NCBI GenBank assembly: GCA_029204225.1
Contig: CM055092.1
Span: 21,665,669 to 21,729,668, forward strand
DNA length: 64,000 nt
DNA from: Diphasiastrum complanatum
Taxonomy: Eukaryota > Streptophyta > Lycopodiopsida > Lycopodiales > Lycopodiaceae
Direction of reading: 5' to 3'
Under the pieces are notes generated by a model. It was not told the DNA's origin, ran no database searches, and saw only the letters and a program-made list of their open reading frames with translations. Positions 22,480 through 33,360 of this stretch are shown one piece after another (position 1 is the first letter of the stretch; every line of letters begins with the position of its first letter). Position numbers and translations under genes: made by a program.

Positions 22480-24200
22480 TGAAGAGAATGGGGGATGAGT
22501 GAAAGTGCTTGGATCTTGAGGATACAATGTTTCATCTGTCTGCAAATCCAAGTTCTTCTTTCCTTCTTCCCTATCTGTTGTCGTTGGTAGCTCATGATAA
22601 TTTTTGAGAATTTCATAGCTGGCTAGATCATTGTCTGCTATGTATTTCATCTCATCAAATTTAACATCTTGAATAATTTGTATTTTGCCAGTTTCGGATA
22701 CATAAACATGACAATATGATGAATGTAACTCAAATCCTACCCAAAAACCTTCTTCTGTCTTTTCATCAAGTTTCTTTCTCAGCTTATCTGGTATGTGCAT
22801 ATACACTGCGCATTCAAATGTTCAAACATGTGCAAGATTTGGCTTCGATTTCCACCATATCTCATGAGGAGTTTTTTCCAGTATTCGAGATTTCAGAATA
22901 CGATTATGAAAATAACTTGATGTAGCCACTACTTCTGCCCACAACTATTTTGGTGCTTTCGCATGAGCCATCATACACCTTGCAACTTCCATTAGTGTAC
23001 GATTCCTTCTGTTAGCTATTCCATTTGTGCTGAGGTGTGTAAGATGTAGTCTTTGTGTGCATAATACCTCGATCAATAGAGTAAGCTTTGAATTCTTTGG
23101 AAATGTACTCACCTCCACGATCTGTGTGAATTTGCTTTAGTTTATTGCCTGTTTGCTTCTCAGTGCAATTCGTATACTCAACGAATTTTTTGAAAGCTTC
23201 AGATTTGGTACGAATAAAGTATACTACACCAAATTGTTGAAGTCATCAATAAACGTAATGAAGTACTTTGCATCACCCAACGACAATACTCCGAATGGTC
23301 CACAAATATCTGAATGCACAATTTCAAGTACCTTAGTTGCTTTATAAACATCCTTACTGAAAGGTGTTCTAGTCATCTTGCCTTTAAGACATGATTCGCA
23401 GGTAGTTCGAATATCTCTACTTTTGATTTCGACTCCTTGAATTTTCTGACTTTTACTGGCTTGGTACAAGGCTTCCATGTTCATATGACATAGTCTTTTG
23501 TGCCACAGTACATCTATTGTTTCCTGAGTTTGATTGATTTGTTCGATTCTTGTTTGAATGTTCAAGTAATACAAATTTCTTTCTCTGCTGTCTTTAGCAA
23601 TCAGGTTATCAGAATCTTCCTCGAACAATTTACAAGAGTTCTTTGTGAAGGTTACTGACATGCCTGTATCAACTATCTTAGCTACAGATAGAAGATCTTT
23701 ATCAATAGTAGGGACATAGAGAACTTCCTCCAGTTTCTGGTCTCCCTGATTCGTGTCTAGCCATAATACACCAGTTTCATCAACCATGCGTTTAGAACTG
23801 TCTCCAAGTATAATGAATCTCAAATCGTTCATCTTCTTGTACTCAGACAAAATTTGTTTCGAGAAAACAAAATGTGAGGTGGCTCCCGAATCAAGTACTG
23901 CTTCTCGAATTGAATTAGATGAACAGCATCGATCAGTACTAACATAAGTTGCTGAATTCCTTGTTGCCCTATCTTCTGCTGTTTTGGAGCATTCTGCTTT
24001 GTCTTCGACATAGTTTGAATATGAAGGTTCACTTCGATTCTGCTCCTTTTTGTTTTTGGAATTTTGATAATAGTCTATTGCTGCATGACCTCGTTTATGA
24101 CAATGAATACATTCAATCTTTGGATTTAGCCAGCACTTTTCTTCTGTGTGACCTGATCTTCTGCATCTGTTGTAGATCTTCTTATCACCAAAATTCTTTT
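22480..24200 (-). pseudogene. Copia B gag knuckles, protease and integrase remnants
   Basis: Two zinc knuckles are visible (CRRSGHTEEKC and CIHCHKRGHAAIDY, the last Cys of the second replaced by Tyr). The protease triad DSG is intact. The integrase segment shows LWHKRLCHMNMEALYQASKS, CESCLKGKMTRTPFS and the first catalytic Asp in TFIDD, with HTDRGGEYISKEFKA for the second. The C-terminal integrase domain reads DEKTEEGFWVGFELHSSYCH. Frame changes occur near 23850 and 23220, and stops follow the core, so no long protein can be made. Confidence 0.82.
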
Positions 24201-24262
24201 GTTGTTTTCCAGATTGTTGTGAGGGATTTGAACATTACACTGTATCAACTTTTAATTCCGTA

Positions 24263-24275
24263 GGCTCTGATACCA
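24263..24275 (-). other. Primer-binding site of Copia B
   Basis: The minus strand reads TGGTATCAGAGCC, a perfect initiator tRNA-Met site, one base from the LTR end. Confidence 0.9.
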
Positions 24276-24276
24276 C

Positions 24277-25102
24277 TGTAGGAAAAATAGTAATTATTCT
24301 TCCATGGAGAACACAATGCAAGTTTGAATAGATCAAAATAGTATCAGTGTTTTCAATCGTGATTTTATCTGATCACTAATAGAACAATATTTATTATGAT
24401 TGAATATGCGTGCGAAAATTATATGCAGAAGTAAGATACTATATGCGGAAGTATGAGACAACTTAAAACAATTTAGACAATAAGAAACTATTGATCAAAA
24501 ACTAATTCTAATAATTCTGAATCTAATTCATCAATATACATCTCTTGCTGTCTTATCTCGCTATTGTGTCTCTGATTGAGTCAGTTTCAATGAGTAGTGC
24601 ATACGTATTTATATTGCTAAGGACAGATCTTTTGGCCTTTTAATACTGTAACAGTAGAAATCTAACCGTTTATGATGGTTGATATTCAAATAGACGCTCT
24701 GTTTTTAGGCTTGAATAAATTTTGTTCGTGAATATGTCGTGACAGTCTGTCTCTTTGTCTTAGCTTCATATTTCGCGAATTGTTTGCTACAGATGACAAT
24801 TCTTGAGCTTGAAGAAGGAAGCTAGAATATTTCATGAACTGTTCGAGATAGTTTTGTGACATCTGAGGCTTGAACAAGAATCAAAAAATTTCGCGACAAG
24901 ATTCTGTTCGTAAATTTTTCGAGCTTCAACAAGAAAGCCATGAGCTTCCACAAGACACTATTTTGCGAATCTTTCATGAATATTTTGAGTTGGTCACGAA
25001 TAGAAAAGCTTCAAGTTCGCATCCATTTCTTTCTCATCCTTTGTCAAGTAAACTACACGCTTTGTTGATAGAATCAAGATCTATCTGATCAATTGTTCTA
25101 CA
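24277..25102 (-). repeat. 5' LTR of Copia B
   Basis: 826 bp bounded by TGTAG and CTACA. On the minus strand the order is U3 (from 25102), a TATA-like AATATAAATA at about 24616-24607, then the transcribed part to 24277. The U3 carries a cluster of TTCNNGAA words. Confidence 0.8.
24725..24980 (-). promoter_or_regulatory. Heat-shock-element-like cluster in the Copia B U3
   Basis: Four exact TTCNNGAA palindromes lie at 24725-24732, 24772-24779, 24831-24838 and 24973-24980, with many near-matches between them (for example GAATATTTCATGAACTGTTC around 24825). They sit about 110-370 bp upstream of the TATA-like box in the element's orientation. TTCNNGAA is the core of heat-shock factor sites. Factor binding is inferred. 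Confidence 0.5.
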
Positions 25103-26300
25103 GGGTCTGATTTTTAGCAGACGCCTTGAATGTGTGAAGAACTTGAATGCTTTTGATTTGTTCTTCAGAAAATAGGTTGCAGTCCTCTGAGAGAAGTCAT
25201 CGATGAAGGTTAGAAGGTATAGAGCTCCCCCTTTGGAAGTTGTTTCATCAAGCCACATATACCGCTATGTACAAGATCTAGCAGGTCTTTGGAAGTATGA
25301 ACCGAGTCAGAAATGAAAGGACTTCTAGCATGCTTGCTGATTATACAACTTTCACATGGAAAAGTTGGCTTCATGACAAAAGGCAGATTTTGTACTAGTT
25401 TTAGAGTCGACATTTGTTGAATACTATTGAAGTTCAAATGGCCTAATCTGAAATACCAAAGCATATCAGATGATTCAGAAGTTGAGATGTGAAGAACTTG
25501 ACTGTTGGAAGAATAATAGTGGCTGAGTTTGTAGAGATTGTTGCTTCTTCTCCCGAAAGCTAAAACTTTCCGAGATTTGTCAAGGATGGTGCAGCCAGTT
25601 GTATCAAATTCGACCCTCCGACCTAAATCAATAATTCTACTATCTGAGAGCAGATTCTTGGTCAGATTTGGAATGTGGAGATCGTTGGACAACAACTTGA
25701 CTTCACCTTTCTGAAGCTTCTGACTGTTTCTTCACCCCCTGGAACGAATGTGATGAGTTGTCTCCTAATTAAACAACTCAAGAATGGGTGAAAGATTTAT
25801 AATCTTGAACCAGTCTTGATAGTGAGTCATATGTTGTGTTGTTCCAGAATTGAGATACCAAGAATCGATATCTTGTTGTTTTCCGACTTGGTCATAAAGA
25901 CTGTTTCATCTTCCTCTTGTTGCTGTATCAAAAAACTGGTTGAGGTAGAATTCACTTGTTGTTGGAACTACTTCTTTTTTCTCATTGTTGAATTTCAAAG
26001 TTCTGCAGTCCTTGATCTCATGTCCAGTTCTCTTGCAGTATTTGTAGAATAGTTTCTGCTTTGGTTGGAAAGAGGAAGTGTTCGAATTCAACCTTGAGCC
26101 AGAATTCGAGCTTGAGTCAAAATTTGATCATGATTTTGATTGCTTTTTTTTTTTGGATCTGTACTTCTGATTTTTGGAATATAGAGCTTGAGGATCCACC
26201 TTGTGCATGAGGAGGTTGTAGATCTTCTGGCCTCCTCTTGTTGAAGTAATGAAATCACTCTTGAAAGGGTGATCTTCTCCTGGCTACCCTTCATAGAGAG
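25103..26300 (-). pseudogene. Copia C gag, protease and integrase fragment
   Basis: A minus-strand relic cut by the Copia B insertion. Gag end at 26294-26088, a zinc knuckle near 26050 (YKYCKRTGHEIKDC, the first Cys being Tyr), protease remnant around 25860-25700, GAG-pre-integrase at 25695-25210 (SSDMLWYFRLGHLNFNSIQQ, CESCIISKHARSPF), and the integrase start at 25258-25103 (LYLLTFIDDFSQRTATYFLK). It is related to the gag fragment at 9490-10444 (both have a CKR-NHEI-type knuckle). Frame changes and stops make it non-functional. No LTR of its own is seen. Confidence 0.82.
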
Positions 26301-26304
26301 TGTC

Positions 26305-26740
26305 CTAGATCGAGTAGTAGGAGTAGAAGCCTATAGTTTTCTGGACGGCTTCAGCAGCTACAATTAAGTCAACAAGATTGCACCCGACAATCAACACAAG
26401 ACAATGTTTGCCACAGAATCGGAAGCCTATGTGTATAAGGTAATGCCATTTGGACTTTGCAATGTCCCCAGTACCTTCCAGAGAGTTATGCAAGCAACAT
26501 TCGAAGTGTACCTACAAAAGTTTATGGAGATATTCCTGGATGATCTGTGTGTGCACGGGCCTAATACACAGCACTTATATCATTTGGAGGTGTTGATTCA
26601 ATGCCGCACGTTTCAGATATCCTTGGACCCAAAAAAATTTCACCTCATCTTAGGCCACATCGTATTAAGACATGGAATCGTCACTGATCTTTCAAAGATA
26701 AGGGTCATTGTTGATCTACCACAATGTTCTTGTTTCCCAA
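26305..26740 (+). pseudogene. Gypsy reverse-transcriptase fragment
   Basis: A plus-strand relic with the order of Gypsy RT motifs: YSFLDGFSSYN near 26320, FATESEAYVYKVMPFGLCNV near 26405, STFQRVMQATFEVYLQKFME, then the active-site motif as FLDDL where families have a Tyr/Phe-X-Asp-Asp box. The following helix region GHIVLRHGIVTDLSKIRVIV matches the thumb start. One stop precedes the open frame (in SSYN, stop, VNKIAP). Rest of pol is absent; the fragment adjoins Copia C at 26300. Confidence 0.85.
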
Positions 26741-26886
26741 AGAGGCCAAGCAAGGGAGTTGCAAGCTTCAAGGTAAAAACAACCCTTGTTGTTACTTGAA
26801 TATGAAATATAGATCAAAGATAGCCACGTTGTTTATTCAAAGCCGTCAAATGTAACATGATACTGGTCACTGGTGACCAAATGGGT

Positions 26887-26902
26887 AAGCCCTAGCCCTA
26901 AA
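26887..26902 (+). promoter_or_regulatory. Telo-box-like motif upstream of RPS21
   Basis: AAGCCCTAGCCCTAAA resembles two overlapping copies of the plant telo-box (AAACCCTAA), common in promoters of ribosomal protein genes. It lies about 185 bp before the start codon. Confidence 0.5.
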
Positions 26903-27085
26903 ATCTGGAACCTTTGCAGCCGTCCGATTAATATGTAAAGGAATTGCTGCGATGTTTGATTTCATTACTGCGCGATCCTTCTTCCTTTGTTTTTGCGTTG
27001 CGTGCTGGGTAGGAGGAGCATCGGTAGAGCGGCTGCAAGAGCGACGGTGTTAGGAGGTTCTTGCATCAGAGTCACAGCAGCAATC

Positions 27086-28219
27086 ATGCAGAACGATGAA
27101 GGAGATAATGTGGATCTTTACATCCCCAGGAAGTGGTACGACTTTTGTTGTCGCGTTATTTGGGTTGAAGATGCAACCATCCCGCGCATTTGGTTGTGAC
27201 TGATTTTTTTTGCTAAATGGAGGATAAAGAGAACGCTGGCGAATGGCTTTTTGTTTCGACTGTAATGCGTATTTTCATGTACTCTTTGTGTTTTACTGTG
27301 GTTTTGTCTGCTTCCCGATTTATATCGGTGGATCGATAAGATGTGCAAATTTTGCTTCATTACCTAAGCTTCTTCTAATTGGTACTTCTGTTTGTTGTAG
27401 AGTGTAGGTTTCGAAGTAGGTTCTTTCTACTGCGTATGATACTCTCTTGAAATTTACAATCTAGATTTACGGCGACCCGTTGGCTGCTCATTATTTAGTG
27501 CCTTTATTGTTAATTTTTGGTGTGCCTGATTTACCTTCAAATTACTTAAATATTTACTCGTCATGTCAAGGCGCATTGAAATTCCGTTGCCAATAATTGA
27601 ACGGATCTTTTACTTGTGATAGCGACATGTTCTAATCTGAAGTACTAGTTTTCGTGATGAAGGTGCTGATATGAATGCTTTTCGTTTCAGCTCCTCGACA
27701 AATAGGTTGATAACCTCGAAGGACCATGCATCCGTGCAGTTAAATGTTGGTCATTTGGATGAGCATGGTGTCTATACCGGGCAGTTTACAACATTTGCCT
27801 TCTGCGGTTTTGTGAGGGCACAGGTCTGAAGTCTTTTCCTTCGCAAATCAGCTCCTCAAACTTGTGCCTACTGTGCATAGGTTATTTGCCCTAGAATGAC
27901 GTTTTGCATTACTGGTGATTTATTTTCTTTTTATGCGGCCCCTTCTTTTGGTGTTAGAAAGCACATAATTAAGTATAGTAGTAAGCAAGCATATGTGTAC
28001 TTTACAACTATGTTCTTTGCTCTTTCTTTTTGATGGATTGAATTCAATGTGATTTTCGTAATAGATCATGGGACAAACGGTTATGTAGGTTAGGATGGTG
28101 GTACTTGCAATGCAAAGGGAAGTTTAACTGCTTGGACTTTTCTGGTGCGTTTGCAGGGAGATGTTGACAGTGCTCTTGATCGCTTATGGCAGAAGAAGAA
28201 GGCCGAGCTTGGTCAGTGA
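27086..28219 (+). CDS. RPS21: 40S ribosomal protein S21e, three exons
   Basis: Exons are 27086-27135, 27691-27823 and 28157-28219, joining to 246 nt (81 residues plus TGA). Introns are GT-AG, 555 and 333 bp, phases 2 and 0. The protein opens [20 protein letters not shown], continues with [20 protein letters not shown] and [16 protein letters not shown], and ends [13 protein letters not shown]. This is the full length and sequence pattern of eukaryotic S21e, a component of the small ribosomal subunit in the cytosol. The ATG chosen is the family start; the frame is open further upstream, but that extension does not match the family. No stop or frameshift breaks the joined frame and all splice sites are consensus, so it may well be functional. 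It is the only intact host gene in the window. Confidence 0.95.
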
Positions 28220-28856
28220 TATGGCACCTAATGGAAACATATATTAGATTACTGCCAATGAGTGCTTGACGATAGCAAAATTAACAATCAAGTTGATTGA
28301 TCGTTTGTTAGGTAATCATATTACATCAATGACCCTGTGTAGAAGTCTTCATAGATTTTCTTTGTCCATCTCTAGTTGATTATACACATTACTGTGCAAT
28401 CTTGCTGAAGCAATGAAAACTTAGCATCTGCTCATATTGGCATTTTTCTATCTACATTCTTGTAAACTTCTTATGTGGACTACTGTAAAGAATGATTGCT
28501 TGACTTTAACTTCTAACTTATCTTTTTGTCAGTTTGTACTGCAAAGATAATTCATGTACTTTGCATCGATTATTTCTCATGGTAAAAGCCTTAGAAGTCT
28601 ACGTTACCTTCTTTTGGTATTGACACAAGATGATGTTCGTTGTTATTGTCCCTTTTCTTGGGTAGTTTTTGTGTTTATGTAATTTCCATGGGATCTAGTT
28701 CAATAGTCACCTGAGAATTAAATGTTCATTCTAGAGTAATTTATGTTAAAATTCATAACTTATGTTACATAAGATATGTATTATGCAGTATATTTTGCTA
28801 GGGGTAAAAATGCTAGCAGCTAAATAATCTCCCCTATGAACTGCAATCAGTCCAAC
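28220..28856 (+). other. 3' flank of RPS21
   Basis: AT-rich sequence. The 3' untranslated region presumably lies here, but I see no single convincing polyadenylation signal. No other gene is apparent. Confidence 0.4.
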
Positions 28857-29851
28857 CATAGAACCCACGGTTCTGAGAACCGTGGGTCCTGGAACCGTGG
28901 TGGGAACTGTACCACGGTTTATGGTACGGTTCCTGTAGTTAATTAATTAATTAATTATTTTTTCCCAATTTCCCCCCAAAACCCCTCCCAAGTCATTTTT
29001 GGTCCTCATTTCATAAATTTCACAGATTTCACAGAGATTTCACACAGATCTCACAAATGGTCCTCTGATTTCACCATAGAACCCACGGTTCCCTGAACCG
29101 TGGGTTCTGGGAACTGTGGAAGGAACCGTACCACAGTTCCTTGAACCGTGGTACGGTTCATTATAAAAAATAATCAATTAATTAATTAATTAATTCTCCT
29201 AAATTTCCCCCCAAAACCCCTCAAAGCTCGTTTGTCCCTCTCTTATCAATTTTTGTGTGTGTGTGTGTGTCTCTCTCTCTCTCTCTTATCAATTTGGGAG
29301 ATTAAATCATTTGAAGTTAATAATCTAAGTAGGGAGAATCTGCTTTTTCTGAAAAAAAATTTGGCATTTTTTTAGCAATTTTTTGGGCTATTTTTGGGGG
29401 TGGGACCAAAAAAAAAAAGTTAATCAATTATTCAGTACGGTTCACCATGGTTCTGGGCAAAAATTCTAAAGTAGCGTACGGTTCTCAGAACCGTTAACGG
29501 TTCATTAATTCTATGGATTTCACAAATGATTTCACAGATTGAACCAAATTTCACAGATTTTTGGATCTGATTTCACAAATGATTTCACAGATTGAACCAG
29601 ATTTCACAGATTTCACACAGATTTCACAAATGGTCCTCTGATTTCACAAATGATTTCACAGATTGAACCAGATTTATAGATGTCACAGATTTTTTTTGGC
29701 ATTTTTTTGGGCTATTTTTGGGCGTGGGAAACAAAAAAAACAATCAATCAATTAATTAATTAATCAACTGTACGGTTCACCACGGTTCCAGGCAAAAAAA
29801 TCTGTGAACTGACGGTTCTCAGAACCATGGTGAACCGTGGACGGTTCTATG
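28857..29851. mobile_element. Outer hAT-like MITE, interrupted by an inner copy
   Basis: Begins CATAGAACC and ends GGTTCTATG. Both termini are rich in ACGGTTC/GAACCGT words that fold into stems. Inside are (ATTA)n tracts and tandem words of the form ATTTCACAGATTGAACCAG (about 29515-29690). A second copy of the same family sits at 29075-29515. Flanking 8-mers of the outer copy do not match, so its ends are less certain. Confidence 0.65.
29075..29515. mobile_element. Inner hAT-like MITE with 8-bp target duplication
   Basis: 441 bp beginning CATAGAACCC and ending TTCTATG, flanked by a perfect 8-bp GATTTCAC (29067-29074 and 29516-29523). An uninterrupted copy of the target word TCCTCTGATTTCACAAATG occurs at about 29632. 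Eight-base duplications point to hAT-type transposition. It has no coding capacity. Confidence 0.82.
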
Positions 29852-29869
29852 CTACTTGACCCACCTCCC

Positions 29870-32800
29870 ATTGGCTTTGTAATTTTCTGGTAATGCTTGC
29901 ATCTTGTTTATTTTGTTCTGAAGTATGGAGGTGACACCTCAATGCTGTACTTGTCAATAGGGACTAACTAGGCTTAATCACTTGAAACAACTCTCTTGGT
30001 TATTCATGAATAGCAGATAGCGTTGCTCACAAAAGAGCAATGCAAGACAAAAAATCTTCATTTGTGAAATAGCAATGTACTCATCTTGTTTTTAATAAAA
30101 ATGTAAACAAGCCACAAATGTACTTTTTGAAAGAGAGAACATCCATCTACTTTCGTTAAAGGATCAACAAATTACTAATGAAACTTCTCTAAAGTTTTAG
30201 TAAGATGTATGTTAGTACTTGGAGGTGTAGAAAGGCAAGCATATCTTAAATTTTCTAATATCAGAAATTTTGATTTTGTATGCTTTTGATTCATGGAAGT
30301 TTGACACTATGTTTCTGCACAGGTACATAAGAGTTGCAAATGATAAACAGGTGTAGCAAGTGTGCTTTGATGCTCACGTTTTGTCAACCCTAGTCTTTCA
30401 CAGTCTCTTTAGCTGACTTGCGTTAACCTCACATGCCATTTGTGTTGTGTTTATGCTAGAATCATCAATGCTACATCCTCTATACATCTACGTAGTTTAT
30501 CCATATTTTTCTGTCTTTTTCACGAATGTCATGCATAAAGGTTTGATTGGTCCATATATAGGGTTTTTGGTTGAAATAAAGGGATGTGATTCAGTTCGGA
30601 ATATGCACAGCCAAGGAATGTGCTTGTTCTTGCATGTCTGAAAAGGACATTTTTGATGTCTAACATATCCAGGAGCTGGCAGCTCAACTCCTGTTTACCT
30701 CAAGATGACTAAACTTGCAAAGGATTTGTTTCTATGCAAATAAGCTTCCATGGATTTGTTTATATGCTATGCAATATCAATAAGCATGCTTGACTTTATC
30801 TTACAACAAGTTTAGACTCTTGGTCAGCATTTATATTGGATCTATTTTATTTGTTTACTCTTCCAAATTGTGTACTAAAACCTTATAAATGTCTCTTGGT
30901 ATTATCTACCTGTGGGATCATAGAAGAATCTAATTTGGGTGGGTGAGCCCACCTCAATCAAGCATGATACACCAACTCATCACTTGTGGGAAGGTCAGAA
31001 CCTTGTGGTGGGGATATCTATTTTGATAATGTTCTAGAAACAATTAGTGGCATTTGGAAGTACTTTGGCTTGAGATTCATTGCACAATTTGATTGATGCC
31101 TTTGATAAAAATAATTGTTTAGCATTAAGCCTCTTGTAATCTACAAAGCTGTAAACATTTAATCTTCTCGCCAAAATCTATAGCAAAGGAGACTTATCAA
31201 GCTTAATACCTTTTGAGGTTATCAAGCAATTTTGCCTTTCTCAATCTGTTTTTGGGCTCATGACAAATGCAAATTAAAGTAATCTCTTTTGGGAGAGGGT
31301 CTGCATATCAATCTACACCTCCAGAAGAAAATCTGATGTGCTTCAAGATTTGTACTGTAGATGAAGTCAAAATAGTATGATTGAAATAAAAAGATCTACT
31401 AGGGACAAGATTCTTGATTGTTGAAATCAACTTTTTTGAACCTGCCTCCACTAATGGTCTGTAGCTGCACATTATCAGTTTGATATTGGTTTTTTAATAA
31501 ACAGCTATTTGGATTTTCTTGTTTCTCAAGCTGCAAAGGTCTAAGAACATCAGAAGGCTGAGTAGATGTGTTTCGATAATCACTATCAGAACTTATAAAT
31601 CGATGCTTATACTTCATGTCTTCAGCCATCTCTGTTCACTGCTGTATGTCCTGATTTCTCTGTTGGCTCAATCAAGATATTTCAGATAAAGCGAAATTCG
31701 ATCATAGATTTGTCCATGAACAAAGAATGGAGGGACCATTGGACCAACCAAATCGTTATGGTTTTGGACATATGGGATACATGATCGATCATTTGTGCAT
31801 TGCAAATTCCTTGCAGCATCGTCCTGAAATGAAATTTGAGACCCGAAATACGTTTCTGCTCTAATTGCAAAACATGCTCAACGCAAGTTCCAAAGAGGCG
31901 AGTCTTAGGAGAAGGCCGCAAAAAGGTCTGCTCAACTGGAAGATCATTCCTTCTGTAGTAATCGCATTCACTATGACTCTTTCCATTCACCTTTTCAAAT
32001 ATCATAGAATGTAGGCATGTATCTCATTAGTTGATTAAACAAACTTTGATGAATTATAAGATATTGATCTTCCTTTAGTTTGGTGTCTCTCTTCTATGTA
32101 AAATGGAGTACCATTAATATTATGCATGTGTTACTACTAAGAGCCTTTCACACGATGCATGTGTGAGTAAGTTTATAGATTCATGATCAAACTTAACATA
32201 ATTATACTTGTTATATATTGTCACATTGTTACATATACATGACTTTATTTTATGATATGACATTTGAAAAGGTGAATAAATATATGTTAAAAATTACTAA
32301 GAAAACATCATAAAGCTTTTGTGCAATCTCTTGGCATTTTTTTATTTTAAAAAAAATCTCTAAGAGCTTATAATCACACTATCAAACTAGATTCAATGAT
32401 AAGTATGTTAGTTTGATGGTTGATATCTTTATTATATCCATTATCAATAGGGATATTTAGCATCGTTAACATGGAATGTTAAGCATTTACAAAAGGATTG
32501 GATGAAAGTGTCAAGATTTATCATTTTGTGCATTTGCAAACCTTACAAGGAAGGCAATGCTAGGTTTTGAGTCAATCTATATAGATTCCTACATCTCAAT
32601 ATGACATCTTTACTCCTTACCCATGCTATAGATTCATTAATTTTGCATGCTTGAGTTGGGCTCGTATATCCTTGGCTGATTCTCTATGATTTCGCAGGTT
32701 GAAAATGCCAAAAAGCTTTATCATTGCACAAAAAATTCTTTGGATATTGGTTCGCCATCATTTCCCATCCATTGATAAGACTCCTTTTACATTATAGAAG

Positions 32801-33360
32801 TTTCATGGACACCTTTTGAGGCCTAGCTATTAGTGAATGATTTGACGAGAGGGGGTCGTTAAGATGGAGGTTAACAAATCTATTACGCTTGTAGTACACG
32901 TGGTTTCTAGCCTATAGCCTAAGATAGATCGTTGTGGAGAAAAAGTATCAAAGAAATTAGTATATGGTAATAACTTGAATGGTAAGGATTTTGTTAAGAG
33001 GAGATTGGTTCTACTTCACAAGCCAAGATGCAAGAAGGCAAGGTGAAGATTAAATGTGAGGTTTCTTATCGACAATATTGTTTTGAAGTTGTTCTAAAAT
33101 CATATTCTCAAAAAATTAATGAATATTCTTGAAATTGTTAATATATTTCATCTTTTAAAATATAGAAATTTTTTAATAGAATTTCAAGTTATTAATTATG
33201 ATGATACTAAGAATAAGATTCTTTTTAAATAATTTTAATATATTCAAAAGTCATGTAGTTTTAAATGTGTATTTATATAAATTTTTTAAAATTTAAATTA
33301 ATATGTTATAGACCTAAATTATGAATTTTTTTTTTGAATCTGTACAAATTATAATTCAGA
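29870..33360. other. AT-rich intergenic sequence with faint relics
   Basis: No intact gene. On the minus strand near 31320-31090 there are weak Gypsy RT-like words (VDYKRLNAKQLF). Two minus-strand open stretches at 32005-31682 and 31629-31399 are not recognised. Otherwise I see only A/T-rich, non-repetitive sequence. Confidence 0.45.

Larger units (their letters stand above)
22480..25102 (-). mobile_element. Copia B, 3'-truncated, with its 5' LTR
   Basis: The minus-strand element begins with an LTR at 25102-24277 (TGTAG to CTACA) and a primer site at 24275-24263. Gag is reduced to zinc knuckles near 24190-24070. Protease (VLDSGATSHFVFSKQILSEY, about 23900-23840), integrase N-part (23850-23224), integrase core (about 23160-22940) and integrase C-part (22806-22480) follow. 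RT, RNase H and the second LTR are missing. The LTR starts abruptly inside another Copia integrase (Copia C), so B inserted into C. Confidence 0.85.

Noticed and set aside
26987-27085. N-terminal extension of RPS21 in the same frame
   Set aside because: It has no ATG start, is Arg/Ala-rich and does not match S21e, whose conserved start is the ATG at 27086.
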